Assembly (NCBI RefSeq): GCF_000020605.1
Contig: NC_012781.1
Coordinates: 77,001-141,000 of the forward strand
DNA: 64,000 nt
Reading direction: 5' to 3'
Source: Agathobacter rectalis ATCC 33656
GTDB taxonomy: Bacteria; Bacillota; Clostridia; Lachnospirales; Lachnospiraceae
Shown: positions 24,577 through 33,514 of the stretch, piece by piece
How positions within the stretch are numbered: the stretch's first letter is position 1
How the letters are laid out: each line of letters begins with the position of its first letter
Position numbers and translations under genes: made by a program
The notes under the pieces: generated by a model
Databases searched by the model: none
Told to the model about the DNA's origin: nothing
The model's input: only the letters and a program-made list of their open reading frames with translations

Positions 24577-25050
24577 ATGCAGGCAATGTTCATAGACGTA
24601 GACGGCACTTTAAGCAGTCCGTGCTACAAGGTAAACGGAAAATTTCAGATAGGAATGTCAGATGTGCAGTGGGCAGACTACTGCAGTAAGCATGGTGAGG
24701 ATACATATGAGTGGTGCCGTCCTGTGATGCAGGTAAAGGAGTATGCCATGAAGGCAAAGGAAAAAGGCACGAAGCTGTATGTGCTTACCACATCAGGCAC
24801 TAAAATCGAGACAGCTGCAAAGCGCAGATTTTTAGACAGATACTATGCTGGTATGTTTGATGACATCTATGCGGTGGAGCATGATGATGACAAGGTCAGG
24901 TTCATTCTTAAAAAAGCAGCAGAGCTTGGGATTGAACCGTCGGACTGTGAGCTTGTGGAGGATACATACCGCATACTTTTGCAGACAGTGACAGAGGGGA
25001 TTAAATCCACTCACATCACAACGATTCTCACAGGCGGATGCGAACGGTAA
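24577..25050 (+). CDS. HAD-like hydrolase/phosphatase
   Basis: A 157-residue protein whose first motif MFIDVDGTLS carries the nucleophile and acid Asp pair of the haloacid dehalogenase fold. Motif II is in KLYVLTTSGTK, the Lys of motif III is in ETAAKRRFLDRYY, and a shortened motif IV is near DCELVEDTYRIL. There is no cap domain insert of size, so the substrate may be a macromolecule or small phosphate ester. It is a separate unit between the exporter terminator and the flagellar block, with AGGAG upstream. Confidence 0.7.
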   Translation: MQAMFIDVDGTLSSPCYKVNGKFQIGMSDVQWADYCSKHGEDTYEWCRPVMQVKEYAMKAKEKGTKLYVLTTSGTKIETAAKRRFLDRYYAGMFDDIYAVEHDDDKVRFILKKAAELGIEPSDCELVEDTYRILLQTVTEGIKSTHITTILTGGCER

Positions 25051-25071
25051 CCAAAAATTTTCCACGGTCTA

Positions 25072-25098
25072 TAAAGAAATAAAAAAAACATCCGATAA
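25072..25098 (+). promoter_or_regulatory. Sigma-28 (FliA) promoter of the late flagellar block
   Basis: TAAA (25072-25075), a 15-bp gap and TCCGATAA (25091-25098) match the TAAA-N15-GCCGATAA pattern of flagellar sigma-28/SigD promoters. It lies 65 bp upstream of flgM. Confidence 0.8.
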
Positions 25099-25162
25099 AT
25101 ATGTCAGGAAGCAAAATTTACATATTTCAAGGATGAAATATAAATAGAAAGGAGATCCTGTT

Positions 25163-25438
25163 ATGCGTATAGATGCATATAATCAGATAGCCCAGTTGTA
25201 TGGCGTATCAAGAACAACAAAGACAGCAAAGACACAAAGCGCGTCGAGGATGTCTGATCAGGTATCAATTTCGCAGGCCGGTAGAGATTACCAGATTGCG
25301 AAAAAAGCAGTATCAGAGGCTTCGGACATCAGGGAAGATAAAGTCGCTTTGCTTAAGAACATGGTAGACTCCGGACAGTATCAGGTCAGTGGAGATGATT
25401 TCGCCAGCAAGCTGTTAGAGAGGTACAACTCTCTATAA
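25163..25438 (+). CDS. flgM: Anti-sigma-28 factor FlgM
   Basis: 91 residues of the usual length. The disordered basic N-terminus leads to the conserved SDQVSISQAGRDYQIAKKAV, then EIREDKV-type and VDSGQYQVSGDDFASKLLER helices, which bind sigma-28. It holds SigD/FliA inactive until the hook-basal body is complete and FlgM is secreted. The sigma-28 promoter just upstream gives the standard negative feedback loop. AAAGGAG precedes the ATG. Confidence 0.93.
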   Translation: MRIDAYNQIAQLYGVSRTTKTAKTQSASRMSDQVSISQAGRDYQIAKKAVSEASDIREDKVALLKNMVDSGQYQVSGDDFASKLLERYNSL

Positions 25439-25482
25439 TATGATAATCATATCATATATCAAAGGTAAAAGAGGATTTTATA

Positions 25483-25995
25483 GTGGCTAGTTTAGTGGAA
25501 GAGCTTATAAATGTGCTCACAGAGGAAGAAAAAGTATACAGAACACTCGCTGCAAACGGGGAGAAGAAACGTCAGATAATCATAGATGCCGATATCCCTG
25601 CGCTTGAAGCACTGACTGATTTGGATCAGCAGGCAGGCGATGAGCTTCTTATTATGAGCAATAAGCAGGTTTCACTTCTCACAGATATTGCCAATGTACT
25701 GGGCAAATCAGATGAGAAGATGACAGTCACAAGGCTGATTGGATATCTCGGCACACAGCCGGATATTCAGGCGAAGCTTACGGCAGCGCGCGACAGTCTG
25801 ATTGAAGCAGCTGCACAGATGAAAGAAATCAACGATTTAAACTCACAATTACTTGCTCAGGCAATAGAGCTTACAGAGTTTGACATCACCCTGTTCAAGA
25901 GCATGAAACAGGCGCCGGAGACCGCCAATTATGACAGAAATGCATATAACACAGGCGATATCTTAGGCAGCAGCGGTTTTGATGCAAAGCAATAA
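25483..25995 (+). CDS. flgN: FlgN-type flagellar chaperone
   Basis: A 170-residue, almost entirely helical protein. The start is a GTG after AAAAGAGG. The N-terminal heptads (ELINVLTEEEKVYRTLAANG, EKKRQIIIDADIPALEALT) match the FlgN family, which protects FlgK and FlgL before export. It lies between flgM and flgK as in other Firmicutes. The C-terminal 40 residues are likely the client-binding end. Confidence 0.88.
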   Translation: MASLVEELINVLTEEEKVYRTLAANGEKKRQIIIDADIPALEALTDLDQQAGDELLIMSNKQVSLLTDIANVLGKSDEKMTVTRLIGYLGTQPDIQAKLTAARDSLIEAAAQMKEINDLNSQLLAQAIELTEFDITLFKSMKQAPETANYDRNAYNTGDILGSSGFDAKQ

Positions 25996-26018
25996 TCATT
26001 AACCGGGAGGACAGGGAC

Positions 26019-27728
26019 ATGGCAAATGGATTCGGAAGTTTTTACGTAGGCAGTTCCGGACTTAAAAACTCGCAGAATGCTCTTAATACAACAGCAAACA
26101 ACATGGCCAATGTCAATACGACAGGCTATGTGCGACAGCAGGTAAGATTTTCAGATAAACATTATATCACCAGAAATAACCCTACAGCGGGCACCAACAT
26201 CCAGCAGAGCGGACTGGGTGTTTCCGTATCGGATGTGGCACATGTCAGGGATATATTCTTAGATAAATCGTATAGGCAGGAGAATGGTCGAAAGGGCTTT
26301 TACTCGACACTTTACAGCACCACATCATATGTTGAGGATATCATGCAGGAGATGAACGGTGCTGAGTTTAAGGAGAGTATATCAGAGCTATGGCAGGCTT
26401 TTCAGGAGTATGGCAAGGATCCGACGAATTCGACGAATCAGAACCTTATCATCCAAAAGAGCGAGCTTTTTCTGACCAGATGCAATACGGTTTATTCTGA
26501 TCTTCAGAAATACCAGTCAAATATCAACTTACAAATTAAAGACCAGGTTGACAGAATTAACGAAATCGGTGACAAGATTTATGCGCTCAACCTTGAGATT
26601 CAAAAGACAGAGTCAGGCGGTGTAGAGACTGCCATGACAGCGCGCGATGCCAGGGACAGTCTGATTGATGAGCTCGCAGGTTACGCTAAGATAGAGGCTG
26701 AGGAGGATTCCACAGGCTACGTGCGTATCAAGCTCGAGGGACAGCAGTTTGTACAGGATAACAAGTGCAACCATATAGGCCTCACCGAGGAAAAGGGTAC
26801 AGGCTTTTATACACCTTACTGGCCTCATATTACTACACAGGAGAGCTATATGCCGGTGTTTAGCGATGTTGCGCTGCCGTCAGCGCTGGCTGAAAGAGTC
26901 GGCTGCACGCAGACCACCAACATAGCAACCAGCCTGAATAATGATATAGGAAGCCTGAAGGCACTCCTTGTATCAAGAGGCTCGGAGTATGGCACCTATG
27001 ATTTCATGAGCGAGGAGAATTACAGTAGGGTGGAGGACAATGTGGTCATGGAGACACAGGCCGAGATATCATATCTGGCGCGAAACATCATGATGGCCAT
27101 GAACGATATATTTTGTCCGAATACCACATACACAGCGGCAGACGGTACCACATACACGGTTTTGGATACGGCAAACTGCTCGGTAGGAGCTGATGGCAGC
27201 CTGCCACCGCATGAGCTCTTTGCAAGAGAAGGATATGACCGTTACACGCAGATGGAAATAGATGGCAAACAGTTTTATGTATACAATGATGAGACAAAGG
27301 CTAACAACTCATCATGGTACAAGCTTGGAAATGTTTCAGTAAATCCAAAGCTTGCGGCACAGGTGACACTGATGCCGTCATACAAGCAGGACGGATCCGC
27401 AAATTATGGTCTTGCAGACCAGATTACAAAGGCATGGTCAGCAGAGAATCTATACATCAACCCAAAGGATACGTCAAAGTGCAATTTTGAGGGATACTAT
27501 GACAAGATAATCTCGCATCTCGGAACAAACGGCAGCATATATAAGGCGTCATCAGACACTATGACATCGACAGCAGCGGCCATAGACAACCAGAGAAACC
27601 AGATAATGGGTGTGTCGAGTGACGAGGAGCTGACAAACATGATCAAGTATCAGTCAGCATACAACGCATCAAGCCGTTTTATCACTGTAATCAGCCAGAT
27701 GACGGAGCTCATAGTACAGCTCATATAG
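26019..27728 (+). CDS. flgK: Flagellar hook-associated protein 1 (FlgK), first copy
   Basis: 569 residues. The N-terminal flagellar rod/hook segment is recognisable (NALNTTANNMANVNTTGYVR) and the C-terminal helical end includes EELTNMIKYQSAYNASSRFI and VISQMTELIVQLI, which pair to form the D0/D1 coiled domain. The middle is variable. FlgK forms the first ring of the hook-filament junction. A second, clearly different flgK follows after 41 bp. Compared with it, this one is 48 residues shorter and has a different central domain. Confidence 0.93.
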   Translation: MANGFGSFYVGSSGLKNSQNALNTTANNMANVNTTGYVRQQVRFSDKHYITRNNPTAGTNIQQSGLGVSVSDVAHVRDIFLDKSYRQENGRKGFYSTLYSTTSYVEDIMQEMNGAEFKESISELWQAFQEYGKDPTNSTNQNLIIQKSELFLTRCNTVYSDLQKYQSNINLQIKDQVDRINEIGDKIYALNLEIQKTESGGVETAMTARDARDSLIDELAGYAKIEAEEDSTGYVRIKLEGQQFVQDNKCNHIGLTEEKGTGFYTPYWPHITTQESYMPVFSDVALPSALAERVGCTQTTNIATSLNNDIGSLKALLVSRGSEYGTYDFMSEENYSRVEDNVVMETQAEISYLARNIMMAMNDIFCPNTTYTAADGTTYTVLDTANCSVGADGSLPPHELFAREGYDRYTQMEIDGKQFYVYNDETKANNSSWYKLGNVSVNPKLAAQVTLMPSYKQDGSANYGLADQITKAWSAENLYINPKDTSKCNFEGYYDKIISHLGTNGSIYKASSDTMTSTAAAIDNQRNQIMGVSSDEELTNMIKYQSAYNASSRFITVISQMTELIVQLI

Positions 27729-27769
27729 TTTTAGGATACGACAAGAGAGTATGAACAGGAGGAGTCAGT

Positions 27770-29623
27770 ATGGCTTCAACATTTTTTGGATTACATATAG
27801 GGTCGAGTGCTCTGAGCTCATTTCAGGTAGCGACCAATACAACAGCCAACAACATAGCCAATGTCAAGACGACCGGATACACCAGGCAGGAGGCTACCCT
27901 GCAGGCAAAGGATGCCATAAATGTCACAGCCCGCTACGGAAGCGTCGGCACAGGTGTTACAGTCACCTCAATCAAACAGCAGCGTGACCTGTACTACGAC
28001 AATAAATACTGGGAAAACAATTCCTGCTATGGACGCTATGAGCAGAAGCTGTATTACATGGAACAGATTCAGAACTACTTTAAGGATAACGGCTCATCGG
28101 TTAAGGGCTTTTCGAGTGTTTTTTCACAGATGTTTTCAGACCTTGATACACTGCGCAGTAAGCCGTCCGACAAGACAGTGAGAAATCAGTTTATCAGCAG
28201 CGCGCAGAGTCTTTGTACATATTTCAACCAGATGAGTGACAATCTCTCAAAGCTGCAGGATGACTGCAACGAAGAAATCAGAAACAACGTAGACAAAATC
28301 AATTCAATCAGTGAGAAAATTTCACTGTTAAATAAGGAGATTAACCAGATAGAGACAGGAACCGGTGTCGAGGCCAGCTCACTTAGGGATGAGAGGGCGA
28401 ATCTCATCGACAGCCTGTCCAAGATTGTTAATGTATCTTACAACGAGACAGAGGTGCAAAACACCAATGGAGACAACCTGGGCGGCACAAATTTCTCGCT
28501 CTATATAAATGGAGAGAAGGTTGTGGAGGGCAAGGATTACCGAAAGCTCATCTGTGAGTCGTCAAAGACGAAAAACAATCAGACAGACAACGATGATATG
28601 TACAAGATATACTGGGAAGATACTAAGATGGAGTTTTCCGCGACAGCTGGAACCGCAGGGGGAAGCCTGAAAGCTCTCTTTGAGGTGAGAGACGGTGATA
28701 ATCTGGAGAATTTCAAGGGTAAGGTCACAAAGGCTGATTCGTATTCGCTCACAGTGGAGAATACATCAATAGACAATATAAAATCACTCAATCTGCCGGA
28801 CAAGGACGGCAAAATCACTGTAAATAATATCAGTTACAGCTATGACAGCTGGGAGGCACAGGTGGATGCACAGGGCAATATCAAGTCTGTAACATTTAAT
28901 CTGAGCAAGGACAAGGCCATAGCAGACCCTGAAAAGACTGTGGCAGAGGGATATCTTTTAAATGCGGGCTCTGCAATAAATGCGAGGGGAATCCCTTACT
29001 ATATGACACAGCTCAATGAGTTTGTCAGAAATTTTTCAGAGATGTTCAATCAGATAGAGAGCAAAGGACAGAATCTGAATGGGGATACACCACCTACATT
29101 TTTTGAAGCAATCACAAACACAGCCAAGGTATATGATTTCTCGGAATCAGAGGCTTACAGCAAGCTGCCTGATGGACAGACTGCCACAATAAACAGCAGC
29201 TCCAACACGTATTACAGGATGACAGCGGCCAATTTCTCCGTAAACAAGGATGTGATGAACGATGTATCGCTTTTTGCGACTTCCACAGACTATGTCAAGA
29301 CAGATTCATGTGATATAGTTGATGAGTTAAAGAAGCTGCAGTCGGAGAAAACAGTATACAGAGGCGATAAAGCGGAATCATTCCTTGAGACAATCATCTC
29401 CAATGTGTCAGTGGATACGGAAAAGGCAGAGACCTACAACAAGCTCTATAGCAATCTGGAGCAGACTATTGCAAACCAAAGAACATCGGTATCAGGTGTG
29501 GATGAGGATGAGGAGGCATTAAACCTCGTGAAGTTCCAGTATTCATACAATATGGCATCTAAAATCATATCGGTTATGAACCAGATGCTTGATAAGCTCA
29601 TAAACGATACGGGCGTGGCATAG
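27770..29623 (+). CDS. flgK: Flagellar hook-associated protein 1 (FlgK), second copy
   Basis: 617 residues. The N-terminal motif is TTANNIANVKTTGYTRQEAT and the C-terminal helices are EEALNLVKFQYSYNMASKII and SVMNQMLDKLIND. It is paralogous to the gene just upstream but divergent along most of its length, so the duplication is not recent. The central region is lysine- and aspartate-rich (NVSYNETEVQNTNGDN, KGKVTKADSYSLTVEN). It is likely cotranscribed with flgL, 16 bp downstream. It could form a mixed junction ring or serve a second hook type. Confidence 0.92.
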   Translation: MASTFFGLHIGSSALSSFQVATNTTANNIANVKTTGYTRQEATLQAKDAINVTARYGSVGTGVTVTSIKQQRDLYYDNKYWENNSCYGRYEQKLYYMEQIQNYFKDNGSSVKGFSSVFSQMFSDLDTLRSKPSDKTVRNQFISSAQSLCTYFNQMSDNLSKLQDDCNEEIRNNVDKINSISEKISLLNKEINQIETGTGVEASSLRDERANLIDSLSKIVNVSYNETEVQNTNGDNLGGTNFSLYINGEKVVEGKDYRKLICESSKTKNNQTDNDDMYKIYWEDTKMEFSATAGTAGGSLKALFEVRDGDNLENFKGKVTKADSYSLTVENTSIDNIKSLNLPDKDGKITVNNISYSYDSWEAQVDAQGNIKSVTFNLSKDKAIADPEKTVAEGYLLNAGSAINARGIPYYMTQLNEFVRNFSEMFNQIESKGQNLNGDTPPTFFEAITNTAKVYDFSESEAYSKLPDGQTATINSSSNTYYRMTAANFSVNKDVMNDVSLFATSTDYVKTDSCDIVDELKKLQSEKTVYRGDKAESFLETIISNVSVDTEKAETYNKLYSNLEQTIANQRTSVSGVDEDEEALNLVKFQYSYNMASKIISVMNQMLDKLINDTGVA

Positions 29624-29639
29624 AAGCGGGAGGCATAAT

Positions 29640-31172
29640 ATGAGAATCACAAACAATATGATAATGGGAAATACCAAGACAAATATCAATTCAACAAAGG
29701 TTTTGGTGGACAAATACAATACCCAGATGACTACTCAAAAGAAGATATCCAAGGCATCAGAGGATCCGGTTATCGCAATCAGATCGCTTCGCTTGTCGAC
29801 CAGCCTGTCGCATCTTGACCAGTACAAGGACAACAATATCCCGGATGCTTCTTCGTGGATGGATGTCACAGAGACAGCCCTTAGCAACATGAAATCACTC
29901 CTCACAGATATCCGTACACAGTGTGTAAACGGCTCTACAGATACGCTCACAGCTGATGACAGAAACACTATATTACAGCAGCTTACAGCGCTGTCAGAGC
30001 AGGTGTATACAGAGGGCAATGCAGACTACGCAGGAAGAACGGTATTTACGGGCTACCGCACATCATCAAAGCTCACATTCCAGAAGGACACAAAGAGCAC
30101 ATATCAGATAACACAGGAGTTTTCTGCCGCTGATTTGTCAGAGAAGCGGTATTATACAAATGGCGTGACTGTTCCCAATAGTATAAATGCGGCAACACCT
30201 GACTGTGCCACAGATGTCACAGAGCACAGCTTCCAGAGAATCCGTCTGGGTTACGGTAATACGACAGACGATGTGAAGCTTTCTATCGATGGAAAAGAGC
30301 TGACACAGGGCACAGATTATACTGTATACAAGAGTGTGTCTGATTTTGACCCATCAAAGCTCTCTGCTGATGATACGGCATATATACAGGAAACCGGTGA
30401 ATTTGTTTTTGGTAAAAATGTAGCTGCTTCAATTAAGAATAATGAAAAGAAGCTGTCTGTCACATATGTAAAGACAGGCTTTGACAGCAGTGATGCGAGA
30501 CCTGAGTATTATTACAACTGCAAGGATATTACAAACGCTGTGACACTCGATGCAGGTGGCAATGTACCTCATGATGCAGCAGGAGATATCATATACTCCG
30601 ATCCATCAAAGGTAGTGGATTTTAAGTTTTCAAGTCAGGAAATCAAAGACACAGTGGCAAACAGCACCGATATCACTGTCAATACACAGGCGAAGGACGT
30701 CATGGATACAGGCATCAAGCGCGATGTGGATGAGTTGATTGATGTAGTGCAGAATGCTGTCAATGCTCACGACAAGGTCTCACAGATAAAGAAGATGATG
30801 CAGCAACAGCAGTACTCTGACAAGGATTCACAGGCAAAGCTTAAGACATATTTAGAGGCTGCAGAGCAGGAGGCTGACTATGCCGACAACAATTTGCAAA
30901 AGACCTACAGCCAGTACATCACACGCTTTGATGATCATTTGAATAAGGTAAATCTGGCACTCACCAATTCGGGAAGCACAAAGAGCCGCCTCACTCTCAT
31001 CAAGAACAGAGTTGAGGAGCAGCAGACGACCATAGAGGAGCTTAAATCGACCAATGAGGATAGGGATATTTCTGATATAATCATTGATTTTTACGCTATG
31101 TACAATGCATATCAGTCCAGTCTGACAGCGGCATCAAAGGCAAACTCACAGACATTGCTTGATTATCTGTAA
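29640..31172 (+). CDS. flgL: Flagellar hook-associated protein 3 (FlgL)
   Basis: 510 residues, longer than the roughly 300 of enterobacterial FlgL because of a large central insert (about 150-370). The N-terminal flagellin-like helix is recognisable (MRITNNMIMGNTKTNINSTK and KISKASEDPVIAIRSLRLST). The C-terminal helix shows NSGSTKSRLTLIKNRVEEQQ and TAASKANSQTLLDYL. It caps the FlgK ring and seeds flagellin. GGGAGG precedes the ATG. Confidence 0.93.
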   Translation: MRITNNMIMGNTKTNINSTKVLVDKYNTQMTTQKKISKASEDPVIAIRSLRLSTSLSHLDQYKDNNIPDASSWMDVTETALSNMKSLLTDIRTQCVNGSTDTLTADDRNTILQQLTALSEQVYTEGNADYAGRTVFTGYRTSSKLTFQKDTKSTYQITQEFSAADLSEKRYYTNGVTVPNSINAATPDCATDVTEHSFQRIRLGYGNTTDDVKLSIDGKELTQGTDYTVYKSVSDFDPSKLSADDTAYIQETGEFVFGKNVAASIKNNEKKLSVTYVKTGFDSSDARPEYYYNCKDITNAVTLDAGGNVPHDAAGDIIYSDPSKVVDFKFSSQEIKDTVANSTDITVNTQAKDVMDTGIKRDVDELIDVVQNAVNAHDKVSQIKKMMQQQQYSDKDSQAKLKTYLEAAEQEADYADNNLQKTYSQYITRFDDHLNKVNLALTNSGSTKSRLTLIKNRVEEQQTTIEELKSTNEDRDISDIIIDFYAMYNAYQSSLTAASKANSQTLLDYL

Positions 31173-31241
31173 GGATTTTAAAAACGGTACACAGCTACCG
31201 GATTATATAACGCTCGCGGAGCGGGCGAAAAGGAGGAAGCC

Positions 31242-31706
31242 ATGAGGGCAAAAACGAGAATATTTGGGGAAATTGACATCCCACAGGACAAAATCATCAC
31301 AATGGAGAAAGGGATGATAGGCTTTTCGGAGCTGAAAAACTACACTCTGATATACAATTCGGAGAAGGAGAATGATAAGAAGTCTATCATGTGGCTTCAA
31401 TCGATGGATGATGGAGACATTGCATTTCCTGTCATGACACCGGATATCATCATGCCGGACTACAAGCCAACGGTCAACGAGGAGCTTCTTGCACCTCTTG
31501 GAGATCTGAATGAGGAGAATATGTATGTGATCGTCACTGTAAATGTGCCTAGCGACATCACAAAGATTGCCTGCAATTTAAAGGCTCCTATTGTGGTCAA
31601 TACCGACAGCAACAAAGCAGCACAGCTTATAGTTGAGGATGACTACAAGGTGCACTTCCCGATTTATGACATCATAAAAGGGAAAAAAGAAAGGGCGGGT
31701 GAATAG
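31242..31706 (+). CDS. fliW: Flagellar assembly factor FliW
   Basis: 154 residues of the FliW family. The start [20 protein letters not shown] and the mid motif FTL-like [25 protein letters not shown] are characteristic. FliW binds flagellin and also binds and inhibits CsrA, so flagellin translation tracks export. It shares its end with csrA (one base between stop and the chosen csrA start), the canonical coupled pair. AAAAGGAGG precedes the ATG. Confidence 0.95.
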   Translation: MRAKTRIFGEIDIPQDKIITMEKGMIGFSELKNYTLIYNSEKENDKKSIMWLQSMDDGDIAFPVMTPDIIMPDYKPTVNEELLAPLGDLNEENMYVIVTVNVPSDITKIACNLKAPIVVNTDSNKAAQLIVEDDYKVHFPIYDIIKGKKERAGE

Positions 31707-31707
31707 T

Positions 31708-31926
31708 ATGCTGGCTCTTACAAGAAAAAAGGGTGAATCTCTGGTGATTAATAATGACATCGAGATTACTATTCTGGAAATCAGAGGCGACCAGATTAAG
31801 CTCGGTGTAAGTGCACCGAAGGAGGTGCCGATTTACCGCAAGGAGGTTTATACGCAGATACAGCAGGAGAACAGGAAATCTGCGGATGCACAGAATGCAC
31901 AGGCTCTCAAGGAGCTGTTTGGATAG
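31708..31926 (+). CDS. csrA: Carbon storage regulator CsrA
   Basis: The ATG at 31708 follows the FliW stop by one base. An in-frame GTG at 31699 overlaps it and is less likely. The 72-residue product has the standard fold: [40 protein letters not shown] and a C-terminal helix. It binds GGA loops in mRNA leaders, chiefly that of flagellin (hag) in Firmicutes. It is antagonised by FliW. Confidence 0.96.
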   Translation: MLALTRKKGESLVINNDIEITILEIRGDQIKLGVSAPKEVPIYRKEVYTQIQQENRKSADAQNAQALKELFG

Positions 31927-32000
31927 CTTAAGACAGAGAGTTATATGTCGAAAGTTGCGACCGAAACCAATTGAATGAGAGTTCTATCAAGGCTATAATT

Positions 32001-32045
32001 GAACCAGTACAGCGATATAACTTTTTCGCAGTGCTGGTTCTTTTC
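32001..32045 (+). terminator. Terminator after csrA
   Basis: A long stem GAACCAGTAC..GCG / CGC..GTGCTGGTTC followed by TTTT closes the flagellar block. Confidence 0.85.
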
Positions 32046-32101
32046 GATGTGCCAAAAGCGTATAGCGAATAAAATATAATTTCAGACAGGAGGACTTCAA
32101 T

Positions 32102-32836
32102 TTGGAGAAAGTACGTTACATGATTTCCGATGCGGCAGCTGCCGTGGATGTGGAGACTCATGTGTTGCGTTACTGGGAGGATGAGCTGGGACTTGATGTG
32201 CCTAGAAATGAACTTGGTCACAGATACTATACGAGAGACAATATAAAACAGTTTTTGAGGATAAAGGAGCTTAAGGAGAAGGGGTATCAGCTTCGCGCAA
32301 TCCGTGATATGCTTCATTCGGATGCACCGGGTGAGCCGTTAAATCCACCGAATCCTGCGGCTATGGAAAAATCCGTGCAACCTGTAAATTACACGAATAT
32401 CACAAATCAGGCGGCAAAACAGGAGATGTCAGGGTATAATCCGGCATATCACGATGAACTGCCGGGATACAATCATACATATCGAAGCCGCACGGCAGAT
32501 GAGCGTATGGATGAGTTTCGCGAGCTGATGAGCAATATCGTGGGGAGAGCCATAGCACTGAACAATGAGGAGCTGAGTCAGCAGATATCCACTGAGGTGC
32601 AGGAGCGGATATTAAAGGAAATGAACTATCTGATGCGCGAACAGGATATTGCGCAGGAGGAGAGATATAAAAAGCTGGACGCTGCCATACGCGGAAATCT
32701 GCGTAGAAAGGGGCTTTTTTCAAGGAAAAGGAACGCTGACATGCCTGCAGATACAAAAATAAGCGCTGCAGACACCAAGGGAAAGAAGGGGCGCGACAAG
32801 ACGCATACGCATGAGCTTAATCCGGTGAGACTGTAG
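32102..32836 (+). CDS. MerR-like helix-turn-helix protein
   Basis: The start is a TTG at 32102, seven bases after AGGAGG. The first ATG (32120) lies too far from it. The 244-residue product has an N-terminal MerR-type HTH (RYMISDAAAAVDVETHVLRY, then NELGHRYYTRDNIKQFLRI). A Pro/Asn/Tyr-rich linker (about 75-135), a coiled-coil segment (about 140-200) and a basic tail (RRKGLFSRKRN) follow. There is no typical ligand domain. The layout recalls chromosome-anchoring or DNA-architectural MerR relatives such as RacA rather than a classical metal/drug sensor, though that is an analogy only. It lies alone between terminators. Confidence 0.75.
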   Translation: MEKVRYMISDAAAAVDVETHVLRYWEDELGLDVPRNELGHRYYTRDNIKQFLRIKELKEKGYQLRAIRDMLHSDAPGEPLNPPNPAAMEKSVQPVNYTNITNQAAKQEMSGYNPAYHDELPGYNHTYRSRTADERMDEFRELMSNIVGRAIALNNEELSQQISTEVQERILKEMNYLMREQDIAQEERYKKLDAAIRGNLRRKGLFSRKRNADMPADTKISAADTKGKKGRDKTHTHELNPVRL

Positions 32837-32930
32837 AGCATGCATGACAACGCTTACACTATAAAAATAGTTACTGCAAAAAACGCTTACAGCATAAAAT
32901 TGATTACAATACAAAGACGATTACAACACA

Positions 32931-32967
32931 AAAAAAGACGACCCATAACAGGTCGTCTTTATTTCTT
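32931..32967. terminator. Bidirectional terminator
   Basis: AAAGACGACC (32934-32943) and GGTCGTCTTT (32951-32960) form a perfect 10-bp stem, with A-run before and T-rich after, so it works on both strands. It serves the MerR-like gene on plus and the ferredoxin gene on minus. The stretch just before (32837-32930) contains imperfect repeats of ACGCTTACA. Confidence 0.85.
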
Positions 32968-32982
32968 ACAGTATGCTAAAAA

Positions 32983-33153
32983 TTAGCCCTGGCTGATTGC
33001 TCCAGTTGGGCAAACACCAGCACATGTACCACAATCGAGACAAGAATCTGCATCGATTACGTACTGTGAATCACCAGCAGAGATAGCTCCTACTGGGCAC
33101 TCACCAGCACATGTACCACAGCTAACGCATGAATCAGAAATTACGTATGCCAT
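32983..33153 (-). CDS. 2[4Fe-4S] ferredoxin, 56 aa
   Basis: A short gene on the minus strand, preceded by AAGGAGG. The product begins MAYVISDSCVSCGTCAGECP and has two CxxCxxCxxxCP motifs (CVSCGTCAGECP and CLDCGTCAGVCP) binding two [4Fe-4S] clusters. This is the classical clostridial electron carrier for pyruvate:ferredoxin oxidoreductase, hydrogenase, butyryl-CoA dehydrogenase/Etf and Rnf. It has a single-gene unit with its own terminator. The length and spacing are intact. Confidence 0.97.
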   Translation of the reverse strand: MAYVISDSCVSCGTCAGECPVGAISAGDSQYVIDADSCLDCGTCAGVCPTGAISQG

Positions 33154-33304
33154 AATGAAATCCTCCTTATAAAATAATGATCATTATTCGCCGTTATTGG
33201 CTTATCTGCATTGTAGTACAAAACACAGAATAATGCAATGCCAAATAAAATTGTACTTACTTTTACACAATCTTATATAAAAATTACCAAATATTCAGTA
33301 AAAC

Positions 33305-33333
33305 TTGAAATGCTATTGTTACTATTGTATAAT
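33305..33333 (+). promoter_or_regulatory. Sigma-A promoter of the Sua5-upp region
   Basis: TTGAAA (33305-33310), a 17-bp spacer and TATAAT (33328-33333) predict a start near 33340 and a leader of about 175 nt before the Sua5 gene. The 361-bp gap 33154-33514 contains no other gene. Confidence 0.75.
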
Positions 33334-33352
33334 AAATAGAAAACAATTTAGA

Positions 33353-33507
33353 ACCTCCGAGAACAAAAGCTGATACGTCATGTTTACATGTAAGCAGCAG
33401 ATTTTCCTGCTCTCGAGGTAGCTCTGAAGTGTTACAATAAAAACACATGATTATTTAGAAAAACTGGTGTTTGCACATGGTATATTACTGTAGTATGTGC
33501 GGTGAGG
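33353..33507 (+). promoter_or_regulatory. Structured 5' leader of unknown class before the Sua5-like gene
   Basis: ACCTCCGAGA (33353-33362) pairs with TCTCGAGGT (33411-33419), with one bulge, enclosing a 48-nt multi-branch loop. Inside it AGCAG/CTGCT (33396-33400 with 33407-33411) can form an alternative hairpin that competes with the outer stem. Further on, GCACAT (33473-33478) pairs with ATGTGC (33495-33500) directly before the GGTGAGG ribosome-binding site. Mutually exclusive stems plus a hairpin at the start codon are the features of a cis-regulatory RNA. It matches no riboswitch that I recognise. Confidence 0.4.
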
Positions 33508-33514
33508 ATATAAA

